A DNA stretch of 37,602 nucleotides, taken from assembly GCF_009696275.1 (NCBI RefSeq), contig NZ_VUMI01000054.1, positions 1 to 37,602 on the forward strand, read 5' to 3'. The translations under genes and the position numbers were made by a program. Source of the stretch: Eisenbergiella porci. GTDB lineage: Bacteria; Bacillota; Clostridia; Lachnospirales; Lachnospiraceae. The notes beneath the pieces were generated by a model that was given only the letters and a program-made list of their open reading frames with translations, searched no databases and was not told the DNA's origin. Shown in pieces: positions 17,057 to 25,557 of the stretch. Each line of letters begins with the position of its first letter. Positions within the stretch are counted from its first letter, which is position 1.

Positions 17057-17953
17057 CTAATTCTTTGCTTTTTCCTCCATGAAACTGCGTAGTTCTTCTT
17101 CCGCAGCTTCCCGGGTCAGCGAAAAGTTCTTCTGAAGCTTTTCACAAATGCGTTTTTCTTCCACACCCTCTTCCAGATTATCCTGTACCATTGCACGGAT
17201 TCCCTGTTTAAGCCCTTCCTGAAGCCCTTCCTGAAGCCCTTCCTGCCTGCCCTTTTCAATTCCAATCTCAAGAATATTCATCTTTACAGCCTCCCATTCT
17301 TCCGATTGCTTCACTTCATTTACAATTTCATCCAACGTGACAATCCGTCTATCCTTTACTATGATTTCAGGATTATCAATCGTCGTATTTTTCATATACT
17401 GCAGCAGGCTTATCAGCTCAGGACGGCCATTCCTGCTGGTCATATTCAGGAATATTTTCTTCGTGCCGTCATCCAGCGGCAAATCGGAAATCTCTTCACA
17501 CTGTTCAGTAAATGTGTATTCAGCCAAATCCCGTCCAAAAATATCCTCCTGCGTAATGAAAATGATAATAGTCGATGGCAAATGCTTATATTTTGTCATC
17601 TTTCCTGATTTTAAAACCGGAGTATCCAGCAAACCCTGATAAAATCTTGCCCTTCGCCTGACATCATCCGTTTCGGTTTCATTCTGCATTTCCGTATTAA
17701 TACGGCGATCAAGCGTATCCCGTGCCCAGGCATCCAGCCGGATAGCCCGTTTCCCGCTTTTGTTAAGTACTACCTGCTCCACCTCTACCTCAGCCAGCTT
17801 CAGCTCCGGTTCATCCAGAATAATACTCAGGGTGCATTCATAGGCCGTCTTGTTCTTCATCACGGATAAAAACAAAGCGAAATCACTCAGGTTAAACTGA
17901 TAGTTCCGGGGCAGCAATTGGGTAGAAGTATCCCCTGTTGTTATAAGGTTCAT
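17057..17953 (-). CDS. Rpn-family recombination-promoting nuclease / PD-(D/E)XK transposase-like
   Basis: A 298-residue protein of the Rpn/YhgA-like group. Core nuclease motifs are visible: the conserved Asp in RAIRLDAWARD and the Glu-x-Gln type motif in RRINTEMQ, followed by RARFYQGLLDTPVLKSGKMTKY. The family is known for DNA cleavage that promotes RecA-independent recombination in E. coli. Near the C-terminus there is a short repeat, QEGLQEGLQEGLKQG, common in this family, and a helical tail. The second ATG (17953) is used because AGAGGA lies 6 nt upstream; the ATG at 17959 touches the site. Such genes are often multi-copy in Lachnospiraceae. Confidence 0.9.
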   Translation of the reverse strand: MNLITTGDTSTQLLPRNYQFNLSDFALFLSVMKNKTAYECTLSIILDEPELKLAEVEVEQVVLNKSGKRAIRLDAWARDTLDRRINTEMQNETETDDVRRRARFYQGLLDTPVLKSGKMTKYKHLPSTIIIFITQEDIFGRDLAEYTFTEQCEEISDLPLDDGTKKIFLNMTSRNGRPELISLLQYMKNTTIDNPEIIVKDRRIVTLDEIVNEVKQSEEWEAVKMNILEIGIEKGRQEGLQEGLQEGLKQGIRAMVQDNLEEGVEEKRICEKLQKNFSLTREAAEEELRSFMEEKAKN

Positions 17954-18380
17954 AGGCATTCCTCTCTTTCTTTTTCCGCAGAGAGAACCATGCCTTTTGC
18001 TCTCCCTGCTTATTCATTTGTCAGCAAGGAGTTCATGCATTATCACGCATACGTAACCGGGATGTATCTTCCTCATGGCCCGGACAATCTATCTGCCGTT
18101 CCTATGGGATTTTCCTCGGCATATGCATTCATGCACACGCGAAACTGCGTGCAGATACCGGCCTGTCAGCGGAATCGCTGAGACAGTACGGCATAGAATC
18201 TTAAAAGATGAACAGATATGTTGAATTCATTGCTTGATCCGATTGTAGCATACAGAAATTTATAACGCAATAATATCATATAATATTTTAATAAACATTT
18301 TTTGTTGCCAGGAAATTTCCCCGGCGATTTTCCCTTTAAACACAATGCAGCAAGGCTTGGCTAATAATTTACCGCTATGC
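17954..18380. other. Gene-free stretch
   Basis: No gene is recognised. A + strand frame from about 17991 to 18181 (MPFALPAYSFVSKEFMHYH...) has no ribosome site or family resemblance. The last 150 bases are AT-rich. A small inverted repeat near 18135-18155 (GCACACGC/GCGTGC) is the only structure noticed. Confidence 0.4.
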
Positions 18381-19145
18381 TTATTTACGGTTGAATGTCC
18401 GCATTGACACAGCAAAACACACAACACTTAATACTATGCACCATGTAAGTGCCAGCATTAAACTATTCTCCAAAGGCAAATCAAGGGTCAGGGCTCTCAA
18501 GCTGTCAATCATCGGTGTCATAGGCTGTATCGAAGCAAACCTGCCAATACCTCTTGGCATAGTGTCAACAGGAGCAAATCCCGAACTCGTAAAAGGTAAA
18601 ATAAAAAGGGGGAACAATAGTCCTGTTGCCCCTTCTGCCGACTTTGAAATCGTCCCACAAAGTACAGCGATCAGCGTAAATGTAATATTTATCAGCAAAA
18701 GGAGCACTATAACCAAAACCCAATCCACAAACCCTGCTTGCCGCCTAAAGCCAAGAATGGGAGCCGTTGCCATAATAACAATGTTTGAAATAATCCCCCG
18801 CATCACTCCAGCCCCTGTATGGCCAATCAACACAGCAAATTTTGAAACAGACATACAGCGAAAGCGGTCTATGATACCCTTTGTCATATCCGCTGCAACA
18901 TTCATTGCCGAATATTGAAAGGCCTGGGCAATGCTTTGAAAAATAATTCCCGGCACAATAAAATCAATATAATTATAATCCCCCACATCGGATATGCTGG
19001 CAAAGACCGTGCCAAATAAAAGAATTAAGAAAAATGGTATCAGCGTTGCCGTCAGGAGTGTTTCAGGATTCCGCAATGATATAATTAAACAGCGTTTGAA
19101 CATAACCCATGAATCAGGGAATATATTTCTACTAAATTTTTTCAT
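18381..19145 (-). CDS. ABC-2 type drug exporter permease, DrrB-like
   Basis: A 254-residue integral membrane protein with six hydrophobic segments and the ABC-2 membrane signature region (FASIQPMTPMIDSLRAL) near the end, as in DrrB/YadH-type drug exporters. The start at 19145 (MKKFSRNIF) overlaps the end of the ATPase remnant, the usual coupling in this family; an upstream in-frame ATG at 19172 lies within the ATPase coding sequence. The DNA is visibly more AT-rich than its neighbours, suggesting separate acquisition. Its ATPase partner is reduced to a stub, so the exporter is probably inactive unless another ATPase serves it. Confidence 0.88.
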   Translation of the reverse strand: MKKFSRNIFPDSWVMFKRCLIISLRNPETLLTATLIPFFLILLFGTVFASISDVGDYNYIDFIVPGIIFQSIAQAFQYSAMNVAADMTKGIIDRFRCMSVSKFAVLIGHTGAGVMRGIISNIVIMATAPILGFRRQAGFVDWVLVIVLLLLINITFTLIAVLCGTISKSAEGATGLLFPLFILPFTSSGFAPVDTMPRGIGRFASIQPMTPMIDSLRALTLDLPLENSLMLALTWCIVLSVVCFAVSMRTFNRK

Positions 19146-19293
19146 GTTGATTTTTCTTCTTTTTTTCATCAATCAGTGTTAAAAATACATCTTCTAATGA
19201 GGGCAGGTTTTGTTCTATACTGTCGGCAGAAATTCCATTTTCATTTAAGAGCTTTATCGCTGAACTGGCTTTAACCTCATCATAGCAGGCGAG
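19132..19293 (-). pseudogene. C-terminal stub of a DrrA-like ABC ATPase
   Basis: About 50 codons remain, ending LPSLEDVFLTLIDEKKKK, the usual C-terminal end of daunorubicin-type exporter ATPases (LEDVFL motif). Everything before it, including both Walker motifs, is gone. The remnant begins directly after the stop codon of the lipoprotein gene at 19294, so a deletion end point lies at that border. It runs in frame with that stop codon. The base composition matches the permease, not the lipoprotein gene. Confidence 0.8.
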
Positions 19294-21825
19294 TCAGCTG
19301 TCCGCTTTGACCTCTGCTGTTTTAATAATGAATTTCACGCTGCCGTCCATTCCCTCAGGCAGCCTGGTGAAGGTCTTGTATTCCTTTCCGGAATCCGCCA
19401 CAGCCTTCAGACGGTCCGTCACGGTTTTTGTATTATCTCCGAAAATATCCGTCAGCTTACTGATTCCTTCTTCGTCAAAACGGAACATACCATCCTTCAG
19501 GGTTCCTGCTCCTTCGTCCAGCGCCAGCGCCCCTTCCTGCAGGGAATGCGCGCCGTTTTCCAGGGTATCCACTCCGTCGGTGAGCGTCAGCGCTCCTTCA
19601 TCCAGCTTTCCTGTCCCTTCCACCAGCCGGGCAGTGCCTTCCTTCAGCTGTGTGGTTCCTGTTTTCAGAGTACCGCTGCCTGCAGAAAGCGTAGCGGCTC
19701 CGTTTTTCAGTTCATCCAGGCCGCCCTTCAGCGTCCCGGCTCCTGAATCCAGCTTTTTGGCGCCCTCATTGAGTTCCCGGGCGCCGGATACTGCGCCTGC
19801 GGTCCCTTCCTTCAGAGCATTGGCGCCCGCAACCAGGGCCGGAACCCCTTTTTCCTGATCCGCCAGCTGCGTTAACCCGCCGTCCACCTGCCCAAGACCC
19901 GCATAAAGAGCCTGGGTCCCGGCACTCAGCTGAGCGCAATACTGCTTGATAGTAACAATGTCCGTCGCTTTCTGCACCGCATCGCTGCTCAGGCCCTGAA
20001 CCACCTGATACACCTCCTCCAGCTGGTTCAGCTGTTCGCTGTAAGCAGAAACCTGTGCTTCATAGACAGCCTCCTCCCTGACGGCCTCCCGGTAGCTTTC
20101 CACCGCCCCCGATACCGCGTCCGCAGAGATGGTTGCCACCTCCTTCGTCTGAGTATCCACCGATACAATATCGTTGCCGCTGACACTTTCCACACTGCGG
20201 CCGGTCACTACCTCCACCTCTTCCGTGGAAGGTTGACATGCATTGTCCAGATCGGCCTGAGCCTGGCTGCACCGGGATCTGGCGGCATCCAGATTAGCCT
20301 GGGCGGTCTCCAGCGCTCCATTTGCATGACTCATCTGCTCCTCTATCATCTGGATTACAGGCGCCAAATCCTTTTCATAGGTATCAAAATAGGCGATTAC
20401 CTTTTCATATAATGTTCCCATATTCTGTGCGATTGCCTCGGAACTGCCCAGGATCGGCGGCTGGTCGCCGCTTCCGGTTTCCATAGCCGTTTTCAACGCC
20501 GAAATCCCATTATTAACACCGGCAATTCCTTCCTGCAGGGCCCCCGCTCCGGCATCCAGCTTTCCGGCGCCGTCCACCAGGCTGCCGGTTCCCTCTACCA
20601 GGCTGTGGGTGCCGTCCTTCAGGCTCCCTGCCCCGTCGCTTAAGGAGGAAGCGCCGCTGTTGAGCTTATCTGCTCCCTCTGCCAGTGAAGATGCGCCCTC
20701 CTCCAGTTTTGCAGCGCCTTCGTCCAGTTCTCCGGACTTTTCATACAGCTCCCCGGTTCCTTCCTTCAGGCTCCCGGCGCCGTCCTTCAGGCTTACCACA
20801 CCATCTGCCAGACTGTCCGTCCCTTCCTTCAGCTTTGCACTGCCGTCCTTTAAATCGGAGGTCCCGTCCTTCAGTTCATTGGATGCGGACTGCAGATCAT
20901 TCATGGAATCATTCATTTCCTCCAGATCCAGGGAATCCGTGAGGGAAAAATCAGAAAGCATGTCACTCATGGCTATTGTCATAGTCATTCCCAGAGAAAA
21001 ATTCTCAGCATCCGCGCTGACCTCCAGATAATCCGGAATGGCAAGCTCCTCCTCCGCCTGTTTCTTCTCCGCCTTTGACAAATCTTTTTTAAGTTCCTCC
21101 CAGTTCAGGCTTTCCTTCAGCCCCGGAAAAGCGATTCCCACCACAATGCTGTTGTTTCCTTCCGACAGCAGACGGCCGTTGGTAACTTCGATATTGGAAA
21201 AGGTATCCTGGGGCAAAAGCATACCGGACAGCATGGCAAAGGGGATATGTATTTCTTCCTTTCTACCGTTTACTTCAACGGTTCTCGTTTCTTTATTTTC
21301 ATAATCCATACGGATGGTCACCCGTCCGCTCTTTCCCGCGATTTCCTCCGGCTTTACTTCTTTTCCGTCCAGCTTATAGGTAAGCTTCACCGCAACAGGC
21401 AGCTGTTTTTCCGTACTTCCCTGATAATAAATATCGGCTCCGTCCGCCTGCCAGGTAAGCCCGTTTTTCCCATCTGAGACAAATGTTTCGTAGCCCTTGA
21501 CATTCTCGATATTCTGCAAATCCGATGCATCCTGCAAGGTGCTGCCACCGTCCTTATTTTTCAGCCAGTCGCTTACAATGATCTTCTCCACAGCGCCGGA
21601 AGCGTCCGCCAAAACATAAACGGTTTCCTCCTTTCCGGTTTCCGCACTGTGAGAAGGCGCTCCCTGACTGCTCAGCGCCTCTGTCAGCAGCGCCTCTTCC
21701 TCCGAAGCTGTAGCAGCGGTTTCCTCCGCCTTCTGCGCCCCGCACCCTGTCAGGCCAAGCAGCAGCGATGCGCTCAGGGTAAGACTGAGTATTTTCTGAT
21801 ATCCGTTTCTTTTTATTCTATTCAT
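19294..21825 (-). CDS. Repeat-rich lipoprotein partner of the MMPL exporter
   Basis: An 843-residue lipoprotein: a basic start, a hydrophobic core and the lipobox LTGC with Cys28, so it should be anchored outside the membrane. Two blocks of repeats (about residues 305-450 and 660-790) follow the seven-residue pattern L-x-x-G-x-x-x (for example LKDGTSDLKDGSAKLKEG), as in YhgE/Pip-like proteins; they flank a helical coiled-coil part with a Ser/Val-rich loop. Such repeats are thought to form long rods. No C-terminal membrane segments are seen, unlike YhgE. The start overlaps the exporter stop by 4 nt, so both are co-translated. A role as periplasmic-like adaptor or envelope spacer for the exporter is inferred. 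Confidence 0.82.
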   Translation of the reverse strand: MNRIKRNGYQKILSLTLSASLLLGLTGCGAQKAEETAATASEEEALLTEALSSQGAPSHSAETGKEETVYVLADASGAVEKIIVSDWLKNKDGGSTLQDASDLQNIENVKGYETFVSDGKNGLTWQADGADIYYQGSTEKQLPVAVKLTYKLDGKEVKPEEIAGKSGRVTIRMDYENKETRTVEVNGRKEEIHIPFAMLSGMLLPQDTFSNIEVTNGRLLSEGNNSIVVGIAFPGLKESLNWEELKKDLSKAEKKQAEEELAIPDYLEVSADAENFSLGMTMTIAMSDMLSDFSLTDSLDLEEMNDSMNDLQSASNELKDGTSDLKDGSAKLKEGTDSLADGVVSLKDGAGSLKEGTGELYEKSGELDEGAAKLEEGASSLAEGADKLNSGASSLSDGAGSLKDGTHSLVEGTGSLVDGAGKLDAGAGALQEGIAGVNNGISALKTAMETGSGDQPPILGSSEAIAQNMGTLYEKVIAYFDTYEKDLAPVIQMIEEQMSHANGALETAQANLDAARSRCSQAQADLDNACQPSTEEVEVVTGRSVESVSGNDIVSVDTQTKEVATISADAVSGAVESYREAVREEAVYEAQVSAYSEQLNQLEEVYQVVQGLSSDAVQKATDIVTIKQYCAQLSAGTQALYAGLGQVDGGLTQLADQEKGVPALVAGANALKEGTAGAVSGARELNEGAKKLDSGAGTLKGGLDELKNGAATLSAGSGTLKTGTTQLKEGTARLVEGTGKLDEGALTLTDGVDTLENGAHSLQEGALALDEGAGTLKDGMFRFDEEGISKLTDIFGDNTKTVTDRLKAVADSGKEYKTFTRLPEGMDGSVKFIIKTAEVKADS

Positions 21826-23918
21826 GCCTGTGAAGCCTCCTGTTCCTTTTCTGCTTTGTTTGTTTTCATTCCCCAGGTAGTCCTCCGGATCAGCGCGTCA
21901 AATACCATCAGCATGGAAGGAAGAATAAAAATAACCGATGCCATACTTATCAGCGCGCCTCTTGCCATCAGGGTGCACAGGGAACTTATCATATCAATAT
22001 TGGAATAAAGCCCGACGCCAAAGGTGGCCGCAAAGAAGGACAATGCGCTTACCATAATGGATTTTACGCTGGTCTGGCAGGCCACGGAAACCGCCTGCGC
22101 CTTATCCGCCCCGCCCAGGCGCTCGCTTTTATATCTTGTGGTCATCAGAATGGCGTAATCCACTGTGGCGCCCAGCTGTATGGTTCCGATTACGATGGAG
22201 GCGATAAACGGTATGGCCGTGTCCGTATAATAGGGGATTCCCATATTGATAAATATCGCCAGTTCTATCACCGCCACCAGGACTACCGGAAGTGTGAGGG
22301 ATTTGAATACCAGCAGGATGATGAGAAAAATAACCCCGATGGAAACAATGCTTACCGTGCTGAAATCATGATCCGTAATCCGGATTAAATCCCTGGTACA
22401 TGGCGCTTCTCCTACCAGCATCGCGCCGGGATCATATTTTTTACTCACTGCGCTCAGCGTATCGCACTGAGCGTTCACTTCATCCGATGCCACCTTATAG
22501 CCGGAGCCAATGAGCAAAAGCTGCCAGTTTTCATCCTCCAGGGTCTCTGTAAGCTCAGCCGGCACCATTTCTCCGGGAAGTGCCGTCCCTTTCAGGGCAT
22601 TCAGCCCCAGCACCCATTTTACGCCGTCCACCTTCTCAAGCTCATCCGTCATATGCCGGACATCCTTTGGTGAAACATCGCTGTCTACCAGCAGCATGTG
22701 CGTGGCATTCATATCAAACTCCGCATTCAGCTTATCGTTTGCCACAATGCTGGGGAGTGTCTTGGGAAGCGTTTCATCCAGGTTATAATAAACCTTCGTA
22801 TGCGTATAGCCGAACACTGCCGGAGTCAGAGCCGCAACAAAAAGTACGGCAAACAGCCTGTAGTGCTTTGTAATAAATGCGCCGATTCCCTTCGGCTCCG
22901 GCAGCACTGCCCTGTGTCTTGTTTTTTCCAGCGCCCTGTCGAAAACAAGAATCATGGACGGCAATATGGTGATGCAGGCAATTACCCCGAACACAACACC
23001 CTTAGCCATCACGATTCCCAAATCCAGCCCCAGGGTAAAGCTCATAAAGCAAAGCGCCAGAAAGCCCGCCACCGTAGTAATGGAGCTGCCCACCACTGAG
23101 GTAATGGTTGCCGCGATCGCTTTTGCCATGGCATCTTTTTTACCCGTACCGGTCTGCTGCTGCTCCTGATAGCTGTGCCAGAGGAAGATGGAATAATCCA
23201 TGGTTACTCCCAGCTGAAGCACCGCACTCAAAGCCTTGGTAATATAGGAAATCTGCCCCAGAAACACATTGGTTCCCAAATTATATAAAATCGCCATCCC
23301 TATGCTCAGCAGAAACAAAAAAGGAATCAGATAGGAATCCATGGTCAGGGACAGCACCAGGCAGGAAAGCAGAACAGCAATGCACACATAAACCGGCGCT
23401 TCCTTTTCCGACAGATTCTTTGTATCCGTGACCACCGCCGACATTCCGCTCAGGAAACAGTTTCTGTCCGCAACCCGCCGTATCTCCTCAATGGCCTTCA
23501 TCGTCGCATCCGAAGAAGTCGTATCATCAAAAATAATGGCCATCAAGGTACTGTCCCCATGATTAAACGCCTCATACAGTTCATCCGGCAGCATCTCCAT
23601 GGGAACCGAAATATCCATGGCCGCGTCATACCAGATAACCTTCTTTACATGCTCCACCTGCTCAATCTCATTCTTCAGCTCCGTAATTTCCTTTGGCGTC
23701 ATCCCTTCCGCCACAAACATGGAAAAGGCGCCTGTACCAAACTCCTCCGTCAGAATATCCTGCCCCGCCATCGTCTCAATATCACCGGGAAGATAAGACA
23801 AAATATCATAATTCACCCGTGTTTTCGCATAGCCGATAACGGACGGCACCAACAACACTAACGCCGCTATCAGGATCGGAATCCTTAAAGCCACAATTCT
23901 CCTTCCAAACCTATCCAT
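21822..23918 (-). CDS. MMPL/RND-family exporter
   Basis: A 698-residue membrane transporter with the duplicated RND plan: one membrane segment, an outside domain, five or six segments, then the same again. The proton-relay acidic residues typical of MMPL proteins are present in GVTMDYSIFLWH and GATVDYAILMTTRY. It resembles HpnN/YdfJ-type transporters for lipids or drugs. ATG 23918 is chosen: AGAGG lies 8 nt upstream, and the GTG at 23927 is too close. It is the first gene of a two-gene operon repressed, by inference, by the divergent TetR protein. Confidence 0.93.
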   Translation of the reverse strand: MDRFGRRIVALRIPILIAALVLLVPSVIGYAKTRVNYDILSYLPGDIETMAGQDILTEEFGTGAFSMFVAEGMTPKEITELKNEIEQVEHVKKVIWYDAAMDISVPMEMLPDELYEAFNHGDSTLMAIIFDDTTSSDATMKAIEEIRRVADRNCFLSGMSAVVTDTKNLSEKEAPVYVCIAVLLSCLVLSLTMDSYLIPFLFLLSIGMAILYNLGTNVFLGQISYITKALSAVLQLGVTMDYSIFLWHSYQEQQQTGTGKKDAMAKAIAATITSVVGSSITTVAGFLALCFMSFTLGLDLGIVMAKGVVFGVIACITILPSMILVFDRALEKTRHRAVLPEPKGIGAFITKHYRLFAVLFVAALTPAVFGYTHTKVYYNLDETLPKTLPSIVANDKLNAEFDMNATHMLLVDSDVSPKDVRHMTDELEKVDGVKWVLGLNALKGTALPGEMVPAELTETLEDENWQLLLIGSGYKVASDEVNAQCDTLSAVSKKYDPGAMLVGEAPCTRDLIRITDHDFSTVSIVSIGVIFLIILLVFKSLTLPVVLVAVIELAIFINMGIPYYTDTAIPFIASIVIGTIQLGATVDYAILMTTRYKSERLGGADKAQAVSVACQTSVKSIMVSALSFFAATFGVGLYSNIDMISSLCTLMARGALISMASVIFILPSMLMVFDALIRRTTWGMKTNKAEKEQEASQA

Positions 23919-23946
23919 TCCCTGCACCTCTGTTTTTTATCACTAT

Positions 23947-24007
23947 ATGACCATTGGTCATTTTTGTTTACCTGTATTGTTATATCATTTAAATGACCAT
24001 TGGTCAA
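23947..24007 (-). promoter_or_regulatory. Exporter promoter with two palindromic TetR-type operators
   Basis: On the minus strand TTGACC (24007-24002), a 17-nt spacer and TATAAC (23984-23979) form the promoter. A perfect 15-bp palindrome ATGACCATTGGTCAT lies at 23947-23961, about +11 to +25, and a second copy (14 of 15) at 23993-24007 covers the -35. The centres are 46 bp apart. This arrangement should block both polymerase binding and clearance. The adjacent TetR-family gene is the obvious candidate repressor. Confidence 0.82.
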
Positions 24008-24148
24008 TATTTTTAATTATTAAATAACTATAAAGCCTGATATTTACCGTTTTCCACCCGACGCATTATCCCTCCGGCCTTTCTCTGCTATGGATATTAC
24101 AGTGCCGCGGCCCTTTTGCCCCGGCAGTCCCTTTTTTTCCGTAAAGCA

Positions 24149-24177
24149 TTTTCATTTGAAGGAATCTGCCTTATAAT
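24149..24177 (+). promoter_or_regulatory. Probable promoter of the TetR gene
   Basis: TTTTCA, a 17-nt spacer and a perfect TATAAT (24172-24177) lie 35 nt before the chosen ATG. It is about 140 bp from the palindromic operators, so direct autorepression is not obvious. Confidence 0.5.
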
Positions 24178-24211
24178 AAGGGAAATAAAAAACGGCAGGG
24201 AGTTATGGCCT

Positions 24212-24856
24212 ATGGGAAAAGCGGAACGGAACAAGAAGCAGAAAAAAGACGCGCTATTAAATACCGCATTCGAACTGTTCACCAGTAAGGGAATTACAGA
24301 CACCACCATTTCCAATATTGTTGATCGGGCAGGAGTGGCTAAGGGAACCTTTTATCTCTATTTCAAGGACAAATATGATATCCGCAACAAACTTATTGCC
24401 CATAAGGCCAGCCAGGTTTTCACAAAAGCGGAGGAGGCGCTCCATCAGACGGACATTACGCTGCTGGAGGATAAAATAATTTTCCTGGTGGATCATATTC
24501 TGGAGCAGTTTAATGAAGACAAGATCCTTCTGCGGTTTATTTCCAAGAATTTAAGCTGGGGGATCTTTAAAAATGAACTGCTTCATTCCTCTGACAGCTC
24601 TGATTTTGATTTCCATGAGCTGTATACCTCCGTATTCGAAAATGAAGCGTCAGACAAGCTTTACCGGAATCCTGAGGTGATGCTTTATCTAATCATAGAG
24701 CTTACCGGCTCCACCTGCTACAGCTCTATTTTATATGAGGAGCCCGTGCCCATACAGGAATTAAAGCCGTACCTGTTCCAGTCCATCCGCCAGATCATAC
24801 GCGGCCAGGAAATTACCGGCGACGCTGTAGAAAATAGCAGGGTGAAAAAAGCATAA
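24212..24856 (+). CDS. TetR/AcrR-family transcriptional regulator
   Basis: A 214-residue repressor-type protein. The N-terminal helix-turn-helix is clear: ALLNTAFELFTSKGITDTTISNIVDRAGVAKGTFYLYFKDKYDI. The C-terminal ligand-binding part is helical and not similar to a named subgroup. The ATG at 24212 follows GGGAG by 9 nt and gives a start (MGKAERNKKQKKDALL) typical of the family; the longer open frame from 24116 lacks a site. It is divergent from the exporter operon, whose promoter carries two matching palindromes. Likely ligands are exported compounds, unknown here. Confidence 0.92.
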   Translation: MGKAERNKKQKKDALLNTAFELFTSKGITDTTISNIVDRAGVAKGTFYLYFKDKYDIRNKLIAHKASQVFTKAEEALHQTDITLLEDKIIFLVDHILEQFNEDKILLRFISKNLSWGIFKNELLHSSDSSDFDFHELYTSVFENEASDKLYRNPEVMLYLIIELTGSTCYSSILYEEPVPIQELKPYLFQSIRQIIRGQEITGDAVENSRVKKA

Positions 24857-24897
24857 CGTTGAATTTGGTTACTGTTCTAACAAAAATCCGAGATTAG

Positions 24898-24926
24898 TTG
24901 ATACGGTATAAAGAATATGCTACACT
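24898..24926 (+). promoter_or_regulatory. Promoter of the CD3324-family gene leader
   Basis: TTGATA (24898-24903), exactly 17 nt, then TACACT (24921-24926). It predicts a transcript with a leader of about 185 nt before the CD3324-family start, long enough to hold the small ORF and folded element that follow. Confidence 0.6.
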
Positions 24927-24973
24927 AAAGCTACATCAGTTTTTAACAGTATATAAGGAAAGAAGGGGGTTAT

Positions 24974-25051
24974 ATGTGTATCAACACAAAAAATAAGAAG
25001 AAAGTTTTTCTCCATGCAAAGCCAGCAGATTGCGACGGTTGCATGGAGTAG
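24974..25051 (+). CDS. Small leader ORF of 25 codons
   Basis: ATG 24974 follows AAGGGGG closely and opens a 25-codon frame starting MCINTKNKKKVF and ending ADCDGCME, with three cysteines. Its stop lies inside the loop of the folded RNA at 25011-25081, so ribosomes on the ORF would open at least two of the three helices. It could be a leader peptide controlling the next gene or a small cysteine-containing protein. No family is recognised. Confidence 0.45.
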   Translation: MCINTKNKKKVFLHAKPADCDGCME

Positions 25052-25081
25052 ATTTGGTCGCAAAATAATAATGCTGGCTTT
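25011..25081 (+). ncRNA. Structured leader with crossing helices (candidate cis-regulatory RNA)
   Basis: Three perfect complementarities fall within 71 nt: TCCATGCAA (25011-25019) with TTGCATGGA (25039-25047); AAAGCCAGCA (25018-25027) with TGCTGGCTTT (25072-25081); TTGCGAC (25030-25036) with GTCGCAA (25057-25063). The last two nest into one long stem. The first crosses both, so it is either a pseudoknot or an alternative state. The long stem ends in TTTT. It sits between a promoter and the CD3324 gene. No known riboswitch class is recognised. Confidence 0.5.
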
Positions 25082-25117
25082 TGGAACTTGACTATAATTA
25101 TCAAGGAGGAAGCCTGC

Positions 25118-25381
25118 ATGAAATATCTGAACGCAACATCTGTTCTTCCGGACACTTTGGTAAAAGAGCTGCAGAACTATGTTCAGGGTGGTTACATCTA
25201 CATTCCAATAGAACAGGAACAGCAAAAACGTTGGGGAGAAGCTTCCGGCTATCGGCAGGAACTGGAACAACGTAATCAGCAAATCAAAAGGGAATATCGG
25301 AATGGTGTTTCCATTGAATGTCTGACTGAAAAATACTGTTTGTCTTTATATACTGTCCGGAAAATCATATATCAAAAATAA
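25118..25381 (+). CDS. CD3324 family protein
   Basis: An 87-residue protein of the CD3324 family, small proteins common in clostridia. Typical blocks are MKYLNATSVLPDTLVKELQNYVQGGYIYIP, the KRWGEASGYRQELEQRNQQI stretch, and a C-terminal helix-turn-helix-like part (SIECLTEKYCLSLYTVRKIIY). The last suggests nucleic acid binding, but the role is not known. ATG 25118 follows a strong AAGGAGG with an 8-nt spacing. It is alone on its transcript, with a structured leader before and a hairpin after. Confidence 0.85.
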   Translation: MKYLNATSVLPDTLVKELQNYVQGGYIYIPIEQEQQKRWGEASGYRQELEQRNQQIKREYRNGVSIECLTEKYCLSLYTVRKIIYQK

Positions 25382-25385
25382 TTGT

Positions 25386-25447
<62 letters not shown>

Positions 25448-25557
25448 TTCGGTAGCATACTGTATATAGAAAAAATATTCCAATAACCGTAGAATAAAAG
25501 GGAAATCTATAATGAATTTATGAGGTGTTTACTCAGGCTTTATGAAAGGAAGCAATT

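Noticed and set aside
17991..18181. 63-codon + strand frame in the gap before the ABC-2 permease
   Set aside because: No ribosome site, no recognisable domain, and composition unlike neighbouring genes.
20609..21031. Long + strand frames within the lipoprotein gene rich in Pro and Ser
   Set aside because: They are the antisense reading of the heptad repeats, which leaves other frames open by composition.
25088..25098. TTGACT and TATAAT just before the CD3324 ribosome site, seeming to form a promoter
   Set aside because: The two hexamers overlap and neither has a partner at 16-18 bp spacing. The promoter at 24898-24926 is better.
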